A DNA stretch of 64,000 bases from Xanthomonas dyei (lineage in GTDB: Bacteria; Pseudomonadota; Gammaproteobacteria; Xanthomonadales; Xanthomonadaceae), in NCBI RefSeq assembly GCF_002939865.1, contig NZ_MDEE01000001.1, positions 186,001-250,000 on the forward strand, written 5' to 3'. Positions 35,078 to 44,492 of the stretch are shown piece by piece. Positions within the stretch are counted from its first letter, which is position 1. Each line of letters starts with the position of its first letter. The position numbers were made by a program, and so were the translations under genes. Under the pieces are notes generated by a model. It saw only the letters and a program-made list of their open reading frames with translations, was not told where the DNA came from and did no database searches.

Positions 35078-35359
35078 CACCCGGCCTCACCGCCGGTGTC
35101 GGCTACCGCGGCTGACCGCAGGCAACGTCGAGACAAGGTCTGCAACGCCACTCTCGACGTCTGGACGGCCTTGACGAAAACGTCGGCACCACGCCGGTGA
35201 TCTATCTCAGCTCGACCAGCGGTAGAGCGATGAGATCAGCAGAGCCGATCTGGCGCAATCGATGCGTGGGCCGTCTATCGCGCTGGCCCATATGCCGAGG
35301 CCACCTCCGCCACCGCCGCGCGGCTTTGCACCGCACAACGGTCAGCAGCGATCCCGCAA

Positions 35360-35845
35360 TCAACCGGCCACGTGGCCCTTGTCGATCTTCGAGGTCTGGT
35401 ACAGCTCCAGACCGATCCGCTTGATCAGGCCGAGCTGCTGCTCAAGCCACCAGGCATGGTCTTCTTCGGTGTCCTGCAGCTGCTTGAGCAGCATGTCGCG
35501 GCTGACGTAATCGCCGTGCTCTTCGCACAGCTTCATGCCGGCAGCGAGCGCCGCGCGGACTTCGTATTCCACCACCAAATCGCGCTCGAGCATCTCGACC
35601 ACGGTCTTGCCTGGCGCAAACTCGGCCGGACGCATATCCGGGTCGCCTTCCAGGAACAGGATGCGACGCAGCAATGCGTCGGCGTGCTCGGTTTCTTCCT
35701 GCATCTCGTGATTGATGCGCTCGTACAGCGCCATCAGGCCCTGATCCTCGTAGCGGCGCGAGTGCAGGAAATACTGGTCGCGTGCCGCCAGTTCGCCGCG
35801 TAGCAGCTGCTTGAGGTAGTCGACGACTTCGGGATGGCCTTTCAT
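35360..35845 (-). CDS. bfr: Bacterioferritin subunit lacking the usual heme-ligand Met52
   Basis: Twenty-four of these 161-residue subunits form a hollow iron-storage shell. Ferroxidase residues are present: Glu18 ([11 protein letters not shown]), Glu51 and His54 (EETEHAD), Glu93 (LVVEYEV) and the EEDH cluster. The position of the heme-ligating Met52 of E. coli Bfr is Thr52 here, so this subunit should not bind the intersubunit heme unless paired with another subunit type, as in two-subunit Bfr systems. The start ATG 35845 ([11 protein letters not shown]) is conserved; upstream codons are not. No Bfd-type ferredoxin is adjacent. Confidence 0.92.
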   Translation of the reverse strand: MKGHPEVVDYLKQLLRGELAARDQYFLHSRRYEDQGLMALYERINHEMQEETEHADALLRRILFLEGDPDMRPAEFAPGKTVVEMLERDLVVEYEVRAALAAGMKLCEEHGDYVSRDMLLKQLQDTEEDHAWWLEQQLGLIKRIGLELYQTSKIDKGHVAG

Positions 35846-36109
35846 GGTGTGCTCCAGCAACGCAATGCGCGCATGGTGCACTAAGCCGGCGGGCAATGAT
35901 CTAATCGGAATCACTTTCAGTTGCGCTTGCGGCAAGACCGCTCGCGGTCATGATCTGCGGCCACACTGAGACGACCCACACCACCACAGCGCAGCGGCAA
36001 ACGGGTGGTATCGGCCGGCATGCATTTGATGCGCCAGTGCTGCTGCTCCCGCCCCACTGCCGGCCCAGGTCTGTCGGCTACCCATGAACCACGCTCCAAG
36101 GAACAGACG

Positions 36110-38515
36110 ATGCGCAAATGGCTGACCCGGCTGATGTTGGCAACTGTGGTGCTGGTGCTCGCCGCCGGCCTGACGCTGTATCTGCTGCTGCGCGGCAGCC
36201 TTGCGCAGCTGGATGGCGACACGCCCTTCACCGGCCTGGCCGCCGCCGTCAGCGTGCAGCGCGACCACAACGGCGTGGTCACCATCGACGCGGCCAGCCA
36301 GGCCGATGCGATGCGCGCACTCGGCTACGTGCATGCGCAGGAGCGCTATTTCGAAATGGACCTGATGCGCCGCGCGCCTGCCGGCGAATTGTCCGAACTG
36401 TTCGGTCCCAAGGCGGTGGATCTGGACAAGCGCAACCGCGTGCATCGGCTGCGCGCACGCGTGCATGCCAACCTGGACATCGCCGCCGGCAGCCAGCGCG
36501 CGGCTCTGCAGGCCTACACCGACGGCGTGAATGCAGGTCTGGCCGCGCTGCCGGTGCGGCCGTGGCCATATCTGCTGCTGCGCCAGACCCCGCGCGCCTG
36601 GACGTTGGACGACTCCATCCTCACTGGCCTTGCGATGTATGCCGACCTGCAGGACAGCGACAATCAGACCGAACTGGCTGCCGCGCGCATCCGCGCCGTG
36701 GTGCCGCCCGCCCTGGCGGCGCTGCTCGATCATCAAGGCTCCAGCTGGGATGCGCCGCTGTTCGGCGCCGCGCACGGCGATGCCGTGTTACCCGATGCGG
36801 TTGCGCTGGATCTGCGTCGCTTGCCGCATCCGCCCGCTACACCGCCTGCCGAGCACCCCACCCCGGGCAGCAATAATTTTGCGGTGGATGGCAGCCTCAC
36901 TGCCGACGGCCGCGCCATCGTCGCCGACGACATGCATCTGGGCCTGCGCGCGCCCAACATCTGGTTCCGCGCGCGGCTGCGCTATCCCGACACCGCGGCG
37001 CCGGACGGCAAGGTGGACGTCACCGGCTTCACCCTGCCCGGCCTGCCCGCGGTGGTGGTCGGCAGCAATGGCCATGTGGCCTGGGCGTTCACCAACAGCT
37101 ATATCGACACCGCCGACTTTGCGCGGATTCCCGCCGCCACGCCCGAGCATCCGCAAGCCCTGACCACGCATGTCGAAACGATTCGTGTGGCGGGCGCGGC
37201 GCCGGTGCGCCTGGAAGTACGCGAAGCGGCGTGGGGGCCGATCCTGCATGAAAACCCGGATGGCAGCCTGCTGGCGCTACGCTGGGCCGCGCAGCTGCCA
37301 GGCGCGATCCGTCTGGACTTCGCGCAGATGAGCAGCGCACGCGACTTGCAGAGCGCATTTGAAGTGGCCGACCGCTCGAGCATTCCGGCACAGAACCTGT
37401 TGCTGGCCGACCGCAGCGGGCGTATCGCCTGGCGCCTGATCGGCGCACGTCCTGCGCGCAATGCCGGATGCGGCCCGACCGGCATTGCCGAGCTTGCGAC
37501 CTCCGCAGCGCAGCCGACATCGCCCACACCTCCTGCGCCGGCCGGCACACCGCCGCCCACCTGCATGCCATGGCCGGTACGCAGCGATGCGGCGCCGGCA
37601 TTGATCGACCCGCCCTCGCATCGGCTATGGACAGCCAATAGCCGCGTGGTCGACACGCAACAACTGGCCACGCTTGGCAACGCCGGCTACGACCTCGGCG
37701 CGCGTGCGCAACAGATCCGCGACGACTTGTTCGCAAAGCAGCGTTTTAGCGAGCGCGATCTGCTGGCGATCCAGCTGGACGACCGTGCGCTGTTGCTGAC
37801 GCGGTGGTGGCAGCTGTTGCGCAGCGTGGTCGAGCACAGCAAAGACCCGGCGTTGCAGCAGATCGAACAAGCAACGCGCCAGTGGGACGGCCATGCATCC
37901 ACCACGTCGGCCAGCTACAGCATCGTGCGCGATTTCCGCAGCAAGACCATCGATGCGGTAGAAGCCGGTCTGCTGGCGCCCGCCCAATCCGCGTTGGGCG
38001 AGCAGTTCCTGACGCCGCGCCGCGCACAGCTGGAAGGCATCGTCTGGCCGATCTTGCAGCAGCGCCCCGCCAACCTGCTGCCACCTGCCTTTGCGAGTTG
38101 GGACCAATTGCTGAGCGATGCTGCACGCAATGCGCAGGCGGAGTTGATGGCGCAGGCCGCCCCAGGCCAGCCACTCGACAAGCGCACCTGGGGCGAGCGC
38201 AATACCGCCGCCATCTGCCACCCGATCGCTCGCGCGCTGCCGGCGTTGGCCGCGCGCTGGCTATGCATGCCGGCCGACCAACTCCCAGGCGACCGCGACA
38301 TGCCGCGCGTCCAGGGCCCGGCCTTTGGCGCCTCCGAACGCATGGTGGTGTCGCCCGGCCACGAACAGGACGGCATCGTGCACATGCCCGGCGGTCAGAG
38401 CGGACATCCGCTGTCGCCGTTTTGGGGGGCGGGCCACGACGATTGGGTGCATGGCCGCCCCACGCCATTCCTGCCGACCACCACAACCCACACGCTGCGT
38501 TTGCAACCGCAGTAA
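36110..38515 (+). CDS. Penicillin acylase family (Ntn) amidohydrolase
   Basis: This 801-residue precursor of the N-terminal-nucleophile superfamily is expected to be exported and self-cleaved into alpha and beta chains. The N-terminal signal/anchor is RLMLATVVLVLAAGLTLYLLL. The maturation site is PTPGSNNFAVDG, so Ser254 becomes the beta-chain nucleophile. FTNSYIDTADF carries the oxyanion-hole region, and the C-terminal VMHMPGGQSGHPLSPFW-like segment (here VHMPGGQSGHPLSPF) is conserved. Natural substrates may be acyl-homoserine lactones or other amides; penicillin specificity should not be assumed. ATG 36110 starts at the membrane signal. Confidence 0.9.
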   Translation: MRKWLTRLMLATVVLVLAAGLTLYLLLRGSLAQLDGDTPFTGLAAAVSVQRDHNGVVTIDAASQADAMRALGYVHAQERYFEMDLMRRAPAGELSELFGPKAVDLDKRNRVHRLRARVHANLDIAAGSQRAALQAYTDGVNAGLAALPVRPWPYLLLRQTPRAWTLDDSILTGLAMYADLQDSDNQTELAAARIRAVVPPALAALLDHQGSSWDAPLFGAAHGDAVLPDAVALDLRRLPHPPATPPAEHPTPGSNNFAVDGSLTADGRAIVADDMHLGLRAPNIWFRARLRYPDTAAPDGKVDVTGFTLPGLPAVVVGSNGHVAWAFTNSYIDTADFARIPAATPEHPQALTTHVETIRVAGAAPVRLEVREAAWGPILHENPDGSLLALRWAAQLPGAIRLDFAQMSSARDLQSAFEVADRSSIPAQNLLLADRSGRIAWRLIGARPARNAGCGPTGIAELATSAAQPTSPTPPAPAGTPPPTCMPWPVRSDAAPALIDPPSHRLWTANSRVVDTQQLATLGNAGYDLGARAQQIRDDLFAKQRFSERDLLAIQLDDRALLLTRWWQLLRSVVEHSKDPALQQIEQATRQWDGHASTTSASYSIVRDFRSKTIDAVEAGLLAPAQSALGEQFLTPRRAQLEGIVWPILQQRPANLLPPAFASWDQLLSDAARNAQAELMAQAAPGQPLDKRTWGERNTAAICHPIARALPALAARWLCMPADQLPGDRDMPRVQGPAFGASERMVVSPGHEQDGIVHMPGGQSGHPLSPFWGAGHDDWVHGRPTPFLPTTTTHTLRLQPQ

Positions 38516-38586
38516 GCGCGCTGGCGTTGTTCGATCTGTCGGATACCGGTCTCGACGCAACCGAAGAAATGGTCGAGCCGCAGTCG

Positions 38587-38770
38587 CCCCTCTCCTGCGG
38601 GAGAGGGGTTGGGGTGAGGGTACGTGCGCACGCCATGCGACCGATGGTGTGCGATGCGACGCATGCTCGGCTTGTTTCAAGCGGCTTGTGCATGACAGAC
38701 ACCACGAGGTTTCGTACGTCCCCTCATCCGCCCTTCGGGCACCCTCTCCCATCGGAAGCAGGAGAGCGCT
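38587..38770. repeat. Dispersed GGGAGAGGG-type inverted repeats
   Basis: CCCCTCTCC (38587-38595) and GGAGAGGGG (38600-38608) form a 9-bp hairpin followed by a TTGGGGTGAGGGTACG tail. An inverted related copy lies at 38714-38751 (CGTACGTCCCCTCATCCG, then CACCCTCTCCC). Repeats of this type are common between genes in Xanthomonas and related bacteria. Confidence 0.7.
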
Positions 38771-38940
38771 GCACTTCTGACGTCTGCATGTAGAGCAGCT
38801 AACAAAAAGACTGTGCAGCCACGAGGCGGGCGCGGCCGGTGCTCGATGCGGTATGGACCACGCATACGCTCCGCTTACTCCGCGCGCCCCCCGCCTGACG
38901 ACTGCTGGCTACGTTTTGTTAGCCACGCTTATGATTTGCG

Positions 38941-38982
38941 TTTGGCGTTTGGCGTTTGGCGTTTGGCGTTTGGCGTTTGGCG
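38941..38982 (+). repeat. Six tandem copies of the heptamer TTTGGCG
   Basis: Exactly six uninterrupted units of TTTGGCG run from 38941 to 38982, with one degenerate unit on each side (TTTGCG before, TTTTGGA after). The tract is 127 bases upstream of the TonB-dependent receptor start. Perfect short tandem repeats of this length can change copy number by replication slippage. Confidence 0.95.
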
Positions 38983-39084
38983 TTTTGGATGCTGCACCTT
39001 GCACATCTGCACGTTTAGCGTCCAGGCATCCGCATGGCTGGCGGGGCATGTCATCAAGCGAGCACAGCATGATAAGATGCACTT

Positions 39085-39103
39085 GATAACCATTATCATT
39101 AAC
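39085..39103 (+). promoter_or_regulatory. Fur box before the siderophore receptor
   Basis: GATAACCATTATCATTAAC matches the 19-base Fur consensus GATAATGATAATCATTATC at 15 of 19 positions and ends five bases before ATG 39109. Iron-bound Fur would repress the receptor. Confidence 0.85.
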
Positions 39104-39108
39104 AACCA

Positions 39109-41250
39109 ATGCGCCCCACGCTTCTTGTCACCGCGCTGACCGCTGCGCTTGCCCTGCCCTCGCCCTCCGCTTTCGCTCAGCACACCAGCAGCCCGCCTGC
39201 GGTCACCGAACTCGATGGCATCAACGTGGTCGGTCGTGCGCAGACGTTATACAAATCCGACGATGCAGCGGTCGCCACGCGCACCGATACGCCGCTGTCG
39301 CTGGTGCCGCAATCGGTGCAGGTGCTGCCGCGCGAGTTGATCGACGACCAGGCCGCGCGCCAGATCACCGATCTGTATCGTAGTATCAGCGGCATCAGTT
39401 TCTTCAGCTACGCGGGCGTCACCTTGCGGGGTTTTCGCCAGGAAAACGTGCTGTATGACGGTCTGCGTGGCGATCCGTATGCAGGCTTCTCGGTGCCGCA
39501 GCTGTTCAACATCGAACGCGTGGAAGTGCTCAAGGGCCCGGTGGGTGCGTTGTATGGCGGCGGCGAACCCGGCGGCGTCATCAACTACGTCACCCGCAAG
39601 CCTGCGCACCAGACGCAGCGGCGCGTGGAGCTGCAGCTGGGCAATCAATCGTTCGGCGCAGCGTCGTTCGAAGCCACTGGCCCGGCGCGCGAAGACGGCC
39701 GCATCCGCTATCGCATCGGCGCCTATGCCGATGGCGAGGATGGCTTTCGCCGGAACACCGATAGCCAGAGCCAGATCGGCGATGCCTCGGTGGCCTTCGA
39801 CGTCGGCGACACCGGCGAGCTCATCCTGCAATACACCGATATCACCCAGAACCTGGGCGGCAATCGCCTGCGCGGCGTGCCGGTCGATGACGACGGCAAT
39901 TTCCTCACCGACCGTCGCTGGAACCACAACGAGCCCACCGATTTTCTCGACATGCGTGCCAAAGTTGCCTTCGCGCAGTATCGGTTTGCGCCCTCCAGTG
40001 CGTGGGATGTGGACATGGCGCTGCGCTGGTTCAAAAACGATGAGCACCAGATCTATCACGAGCCGATGGGCTTGATCGACCGCGATCGCGACGGCACCGC
40101 CGAATGGATGACGCGGCAATTGCGCAACCAGTACCGCGACAACGATGCGATTTCCAGCAACGTCAATGCGGTGTTCCGCACCAGTACCGGTGCCATCGCA
40201 CACAAGCTGCTGATGGGCGCCGATTACTATCGCCTGGACGCCGATTTCCGTGCGCAAACGGCCAATACCGCAGATAGCGGACGCGTGCGCGGGCCGGTGC
40301 CGGGCATCGACTTGTTCAACCCAGTCTACGGGCGCAGCGGCTTTTACGATTACGGTCTGGACACGCTGCCCTGGCGTGCCACCAGCACGCGCAGCCTGCG
40401 CTACGGCGCGTATCTGCAGGACGAACTGACGCTGACGCCACGCTGGTATGCGATGGCCGGACTGCGCTGGGATGGCTTCAAGGACGACAACCTGCTGGAT
40501 GGCTCGCGCATCACCGGCAACGACCTCAGCTGGCGCGTGGGCAGCACCTTCGTGCTGCGCGATGGCGTCAATGCCTATGCGAGTTACGCCAGCGGGTTTG
40601 TGCCGCAGGACGCGGCAAATCAGGATGCGAGCGTCGGCGGGCCGTTCGACCCGGAGCGCAGCAAGCAATGGGAGCTTGGCCTGAAGACCGCGCTCAACGA
40701 TGGCGGCCTGACGCTCAACACCGCGCTGTATCGCATCGAGCGCAGCAACATCGTGCAGGCCAACGGCAGCGTCGTCGATGGCGTCAACCAACTATCTGCG
40801 CTGGGCCTGGTGCGCAGCGAAGGGCTGGAGGTCGACCTGCTGGCCGATCTGACCCAGCGCTGGGTGCTCAACCTGACCTACGCCTACAACGATGCGCGCG
40901 TGCTCGATGCCGGTAGCGACGGCATCACCAATGCATCGGGCGATCGCTTCGCCAACGCACCGCGCAACACGCTCGGGCTGTGGACCCGCTATGACCTGCC
41001 GGCCTGGCGCTCGGCGGTGGCTTTCGGCGCCGACTACGTGGGCGAGCGCGTCAGCCTGGACGGCCAGCGCGTGAAGCCGTACGCCATCTACGACATCAGC
41101 TGGCAGACGCAATGGGACGCATGGAAGCTGCAGATCAACGTCAAGAATCTGTTCGACAAGGTGTACGCGATGAGCGGCTTCAATGCGCGTGGCGGGCACT
41201 TTCCGGGCGAGCCGCGACGCATCTATGCGCAGTTGGCCTATACCTTCTGA
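39109..41250 (+). CDS. TonB-dependent siderophore receptor
   Basis: This 713-residue outer-membrane barrel imports ferric siderophores using TonB energy. It has a signal peptide (LLVTALTAALALPSPSAFAQ), and ELDGINVVGRA is in the TonB-box position. The plug domain runs over about residues 55-165 (SLVPQSVQVLPRELI, GEPGGVINYVTRKP). The 22-stranded barrel ends with an aromatic Phe residue (LAYTF), as is typical. The plug and barrel motifs are those of the FhuE/FoxA-like siderophore group. A Fur box overlaps the leader. A copy-number-variable repeat upstream might affect expression. No siderophore synthesis genes are in the window. Confidence 0.93.
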   Translation: MRPTLLVTALTAALALPSPSAFAQHTSSPPAVTELDGINVVGRAQTLYKSDDAAVATRTDTPLSLVPQSVQVLPRELIDDQAARQITDLYRSISGISFFSYAGVTLRGFRQENVLYDGLRGDPYAGFSVPQLFNIERVEVLKGPVGALYGGGEPGGVINYVTRKPAHQTQRRVELQLGNQSFGAASFEATGPAREDGRIRYRIGAYADGEDGFRRNTDSQSQIGDASVAFDVGDTGELILQYTDITQNLGGNRLRGVPVDDDGNFLTDRRWNHNEPTDFLDMRAKVAFAQYRFAPSSAWDVDMALRWFKNDEHQIYHEPMGLIDRDRDGTAEWMTRQLRNQYRDNDAISSNVNAVFRTSTGAIAHKLLMGADYYRLDADFRAQTANTADSGRVRGPVPGIDLFNPVYGRSGFYDYGLDTLPWRATSTRSLRYGAYLQDELTLTPRWYAMAGLRWDGFKDDNLLDGSRITGNDLSWRVGSTFVLRDGVNAYASYASGFVPQDAANQDASVGGPFDPERSKQWELGLKTALNDGGLTLNTALYRIERSNIVQANGSVVDGVNQLSALGLVRSEGLEVDLLADLTQRWVLNLTYAYNDARVLDAGSDGITNASGDRFANAPRNTLGLWTRYDLPAWRSAVAFGADYVGERVSLDGQRVKPYAIYDISWQTQWDAWKLQINVKNLFDKVYAMSGFNARGGHFPGEPRRIYAQLAYTF

Positions 41251-41545
41251 GCACGGCGACTCGTCGCTCAAACATCTGCAGCACGCGACGCTTGCAACGA
41301 CGGTGTCGCCATCCGGCAAGCATCGCCATCACGCTTGCGTCCATGCAACACGCACTCGCCACCACCGCAACTGCGCGTTGAAGCACAGTTGCACTGCGCA
41401 CGATTGCCACGCAATGAACCTGCGCCGAATCGCGCAGGCCGTCATGGGCTGGAACTTAACGTTCGGTGGGACACACTAGAGGCCGTCGCGATCTGGAGAT
41501 CTCTCCACACCGATCGCCCCCCTCCCCTCACTGACCGGAATCCGC

Positions 41546-42598
41546 ATGCCTCAGCTTGCCCGCTCCGTTTCCGCCCTGTTGCCCCTGGTGTTTGCAGCCG
41601 CTTGCTCGGCCGCACCACCGGCTAAATCCGGCCCACCCGACGCGCCTGTCGCCAGCTGCACCGCCAAGGTGAAGCCGGGGCAGGATCTGCAAAAGGCCAT
41701 CGACAAACTGCCGCAAGGCGATACGCCGTCGGTGTTGTGCCTGGAAAAAGGCGAATTTCCGCTCAGTGGGCTGGTCTCGATCCACCGCGGCAACCTGACC
41801 TTGCGCGGCAAAGGCCCAAGCACGGTAGTGCGTATGGCCGATGGCGTGCAGCAACCGGCACTGGTGGTGGGAGACTACGAAAACCAGCAGCCGACCGGCG
41901 TGATCCGCAATGTCAGCATCGAAGACATGCAGATCGTTGCCAGCACCGGCGACAAGGAATTCATGCCCGAGCGCCCGTACCTGAGCAACAGCGCGGTGGT
42001 GGTGCGCTCCGGCCAGGGCATTCGCCTGGCCGGGTTGCAGGTCAACAAGTGCCGTAGCGCCTGTCTGTTGAGCGAATACGACACGCGCGAGATCACTATC
42101 GAAAACAACGATGTGTCCGGCGCGATCTGGGACGGTGTGTCGTTCAACCGCACCGCCAAGGTCACCATGGTCAACAACTACATCCACGACAACGTGGCGG
42201 CCGGGTTGACCACCGAACATCTGGAAGACAGCGAGATCCGCAACAACCGCTTCGAACGTAACGGCAGTCAGGGCATCTATCTGTCCGATGCGCGGCGCAA
42301 CCGCTTCAGCAACAACGTGTTCGATGGCAACAAGGTGGCCGGCGTGTTCCTGGCCTGCGCCATCCGCTATCGCACGCCGGAAATCCTGTGCTGGGACAAC
42401 AGCATGAGTCAGGACAACGTGTTCGAGAACAACCGCTTCTCCAATACGCCGTTCACCTACACCATCGGCGTGGACCGTGCCGCCAACTGCACCGCGGCCG
42501 ACTTCAAGCCCAACCTGTGGCGCAACAACCAAGCCGATGTGGCCGGTGTGGATATCGAGCCGCAGCGCTACGGCTATTGCGTGCGCCACGAGCAATAA
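41546..42598 (+). CDS. Right-handed parallel beta-helix lipoprotein (pectate-lyase-like fold)
   Basis: This 350-residue envelope protein has a lipoprotein signal (LLPLVFAAACSAAPP, lipidated Cys20). The body is a beta-helix: PGQDLQKAIDKLPQG opens it, then come repeated turns such as TREITIENNDVSG, TAKVTMVNNYIHDN, LEDSEIRNNRFERN and ARRNRFSNNVFDGN (NosD/CASH-like repeats). The fold is that of polysaccharide lyases and epimerases, but I cannot see the catalytic Arg/Lys pattern of pectate lyases. A role on plant or own-surface polysaccharide is possible. The gene stands alone, convergent with asnB. Confidence 0.82.
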   Translation: MPQLARSVSALLPLVFAAACSAAPPAKSGPPDAPVASCTAKVKPGQDLQKAIDKLPQGDTPSVLCLEKGEFPLSGLVSIHRGNLTLRGKGPSTVVRMADGVQQPALVVGDYENQQPTGVIRNVSIEDMQIVASTGDKEFMPERPYLSNSAVVVRSGQGIRLAGLQVNKCRSACLLSEYDTREITIENNDVSGAIWDGVSFNRTAKVTMVNNYIHDNVAAGLTTEHLEDSEIRNNRFERNGSQGIYLSDARRNRFSNNVFDGNKVAGVFLACAIRYRTPEILCWDNSMSQDNVFENNRFSNTPFTYTIGVDRAANCTAADFKPNLWRNNQADVAGVDIEPQRYGYCVRHEQ

Positions 42599-42664
42599 GC
42601 ACGCGCACTACAGAACGGCCGGCAGCGCGTTAGCGCATGCCGGCCGCTGCAGTTGCAACGCGCC

Positions 42665-44359
42665 TTACGAGGCCAGTGCCTGTTCGTGCACGCCGGCGAT
42701 CGCACGGCCCGACGGGTCGGCCATCGCGGCAAAACTCGCGTCCCAGGCAATCGCGGTCGGCGACGAGCACGCAATCGACTTGCCGCCCGGCACGGTTTCT
42801 GCCGCCGCCTGGCTCGGGAAAAACTGCTCGAACAGGCTGCGATAGAAATACGCTTCCTTGGTCTGCGGCGGATTGACCGGAAAACGCCGGTCGGCCGCGG
42901 CCAGCTCGCGGTCGCTCACATGCGCGGCGGCATGCGCCTTGAGCCCATCGATCCAGCCGTAGCCCACGCCATCGCTGAACTGCTCTTTCTGCCGCCACAG
43001 GATCGATTCGGGCAGGTAGCCGGCGAACGCTTCGCGCAGCACGCCCTTTTCCATACGCGTGGCGCCGGTGCTGGTCTTGTCGATCATCTTGAAACTGGCA
43101 TCCATGCGCATGGCCACATCCAGGAACTCGCGGTCCAGGAACGGCACGCGCGGCTCCACGCCCCAGGCCATCATCGACTTGTTGGCGCGCAGGCAATCGA
43201 AGTTGTTGAGTGCATCCAGCTTGCGTACCAACTCCTCATGGAATTCGCGCGCGTTCGGTGCCTTGTGGAAGTACAGATAGCCGCCAAAGATTTCGTCGCT
43301 GCCTTCGCCCGACAGCACCATCTTGACGCCCATGGCCTTGATGCGCCGTGCCAGCAAAAACATCGGCGTTGACGCGCGAATGGTGGTCACGTCGTAGGTC
43401 TCGATGTGACGGATCACTTCCGGCAACGCGTCCAGGCCCTCTTCGAAGGTGTATTCGAACCCGTGGTGCACGGTGCCCAGCGCTGCGGCGGCGACTTCCG
43501 CAGCGGCAAGATCGGGCGAGCCTTTCAAGCCGATCGCGAACGAATGCAGGCGCGGCCACCACGCTTCGGTGGTGTCGTTTTCTTCGATGCGATGCCGTGC
43601 ATAACGCGCGGCGACGGCTGCGACCAACGACGAATCCAGGCCGCCCGAGAGCAACACGCCGTACGGCACGTCGGTCATCAGCTGACGATGCACCGCCCGC
43701 TCGAAGGCTTCGCGCAATTCCTGCAGTTGCACCTGCACGCCTTCCACTTCGCCGTATTCGCGCCAGGCGCGTTCGTAGTAGCGACTCAAGGCGCCGGTGG
43801 CGCTGTCGTACCAATGGCCCGGCGGAAACTGTGCGGCATCGGCGCAATCGTCGACCAACGATTTCAGCTCGGAGGCCACCCGCAGGCGGCCTTCGCGATC
43901 ATGTCCCCAGTACAGCGGCACCACGCCGATCGGGTCGCGCGCGATGATCACGCGCCCGGCCGCCTTGTCCCACAGTGCGAAGGCAAAGATGCCGTTGAGG
44001 CGGTTGAGATACGAGGCCGGCGCATCTTCGCGATACAACGCGTTGATCACCTCGCAATCGGAGCCGGTCTGGAAGGCGTACGGCTGCTGCAGCTCCTGCT
44101 TGAGTTCGCGATGGTTATAGATTTCGCCATTCACCGCCAAGGCCAGCTGCCCATCTTCCGAGAGTAAGGGCTGCGAGCCGCCGGCCGGGTCGACGATGGC
44201 CAGCCGCTCGTGCACCAGGATCGCGCCGGTGTCGACATACACGCCGCTCCAGTCCGGACCGCGATGCCGCTGCCGCTGCGAACATTCCAGCGCCTGCCGG
44301 CGCAGGGCCTGAAGATCGTCGCCGGGTTGCAGGCCGAAAATGCCGAAGATGGAACACAT
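42665..44359 (-). CDS. asnB: Glutamine-dependent asparagine synthetase B
   Basis: AsnB makes asparagine from aspartate, glutamine and ATP. The 564-residue protein begins MCSIFGIFGL, so Cys2 becomes the N-terminal nucleophile of the glutaminase domain (to about residue 190, with RHRGPDWSG and VNGEIYNH). The synthetase domain has the PP-loop GVLLSGGLDSSLVA and VLSGEGSDEIFGGYLYFHKAP. ATG 44359 has AGGAG nine bases upstream. The 5-prime leader contains an Asn-rich short peptide gene and a terminator (44430-44582), suggesting attenuation by asparaginyl-tRNA supply. The gene is downstream of dapE on the same strand. Confidence 0.94.
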   Translation of the reverse strand: MCSIFGIFGLQPGDDLQALRRQALECSQRQRHRGPDWSGVYVDTGAILVHERLAIVDPAGGSQPLLSEDGQLALAVNGEIYNHRELKQELQQPYAFQTGSDCEVINALYREDAPASYLNRLNGIFAFALWDKAAGRVIIARDPIGVVPLYWGHDREGRLRVASELKSLVDDCADAAQFPPGHWYDSATGALSRYYERAWREYGEVEGVQVQLQELREAFERAVHRQLMTDVPYGVLLSGGLDSSLVAAVAARYARHRIEENDTTEAWWPRLHSFAIGLKGSPDLAAAEVAAAALGTVHHGFEYTFEEGLDALPEVIRHIETYDVTTIRASTPMFLLARRIKAMGVKMVLSGEGSDEIFGGYLYFHKAPNAREFHEELVRKLDALNNFDCLRANKSMMAWGVEPRVPFLDREFLDVAMRMDASFKMIDKTSTGATRMEKGVLREAFAGYLPESILWRQKEQFSDGVGYGWIDGLKAHAAAHVSDRELAAADRRFPVNPPQTKEAYFYRSLFEQFFPSQAAAETVPGGKSIACSSPTAIAWDASFAAMADPSGRAIAGVHEQALAS

Positions 44360-44429
44360 GGAAACACTCCTGATGAAACTGCGGGGATGGATGGCCGGCG
44401 GACGAGCATGCTGCTTGGACGTGACGCCC

Positions 44430-44463
44430 AAAAAAAAACCCACATCGGCCGATGCGGGTTTTC
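44430..44463 (-). terminator. Terminator/attenuator hairpin in the asnB leader
   Basis: On the minus strand AAACCCGCATC and GATGTGGGTTT pair around a GGCC loop (11 bp, one G-U), followed by nine T residues. It ends about 70 bases before the asnB ATG, and the upstream segment 44501-44511 (GACGCGGGTCT on this strand) can instead pair with the 5-prime arm (6-bp core GCGGGT/ACCCGC). Confidence 0.85.
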
Positions 44464-44492
44464 TGATTCCTGGGCGTTTGGGTGTACTTCGC

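Larger units (their letters stand above)
38516..39108. other. Gene-free stretch of about 590 bases: repeats and receptor promoter region
   Basis: No gene is supported. It contains a GGGAGAGGG-type dispersed repeat pair (38587-38770), six tandem TTTGGCG units (38941-38982) and a Fur box (39085-39103) in front of the siderophore receptor. Confidence 0.75.
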
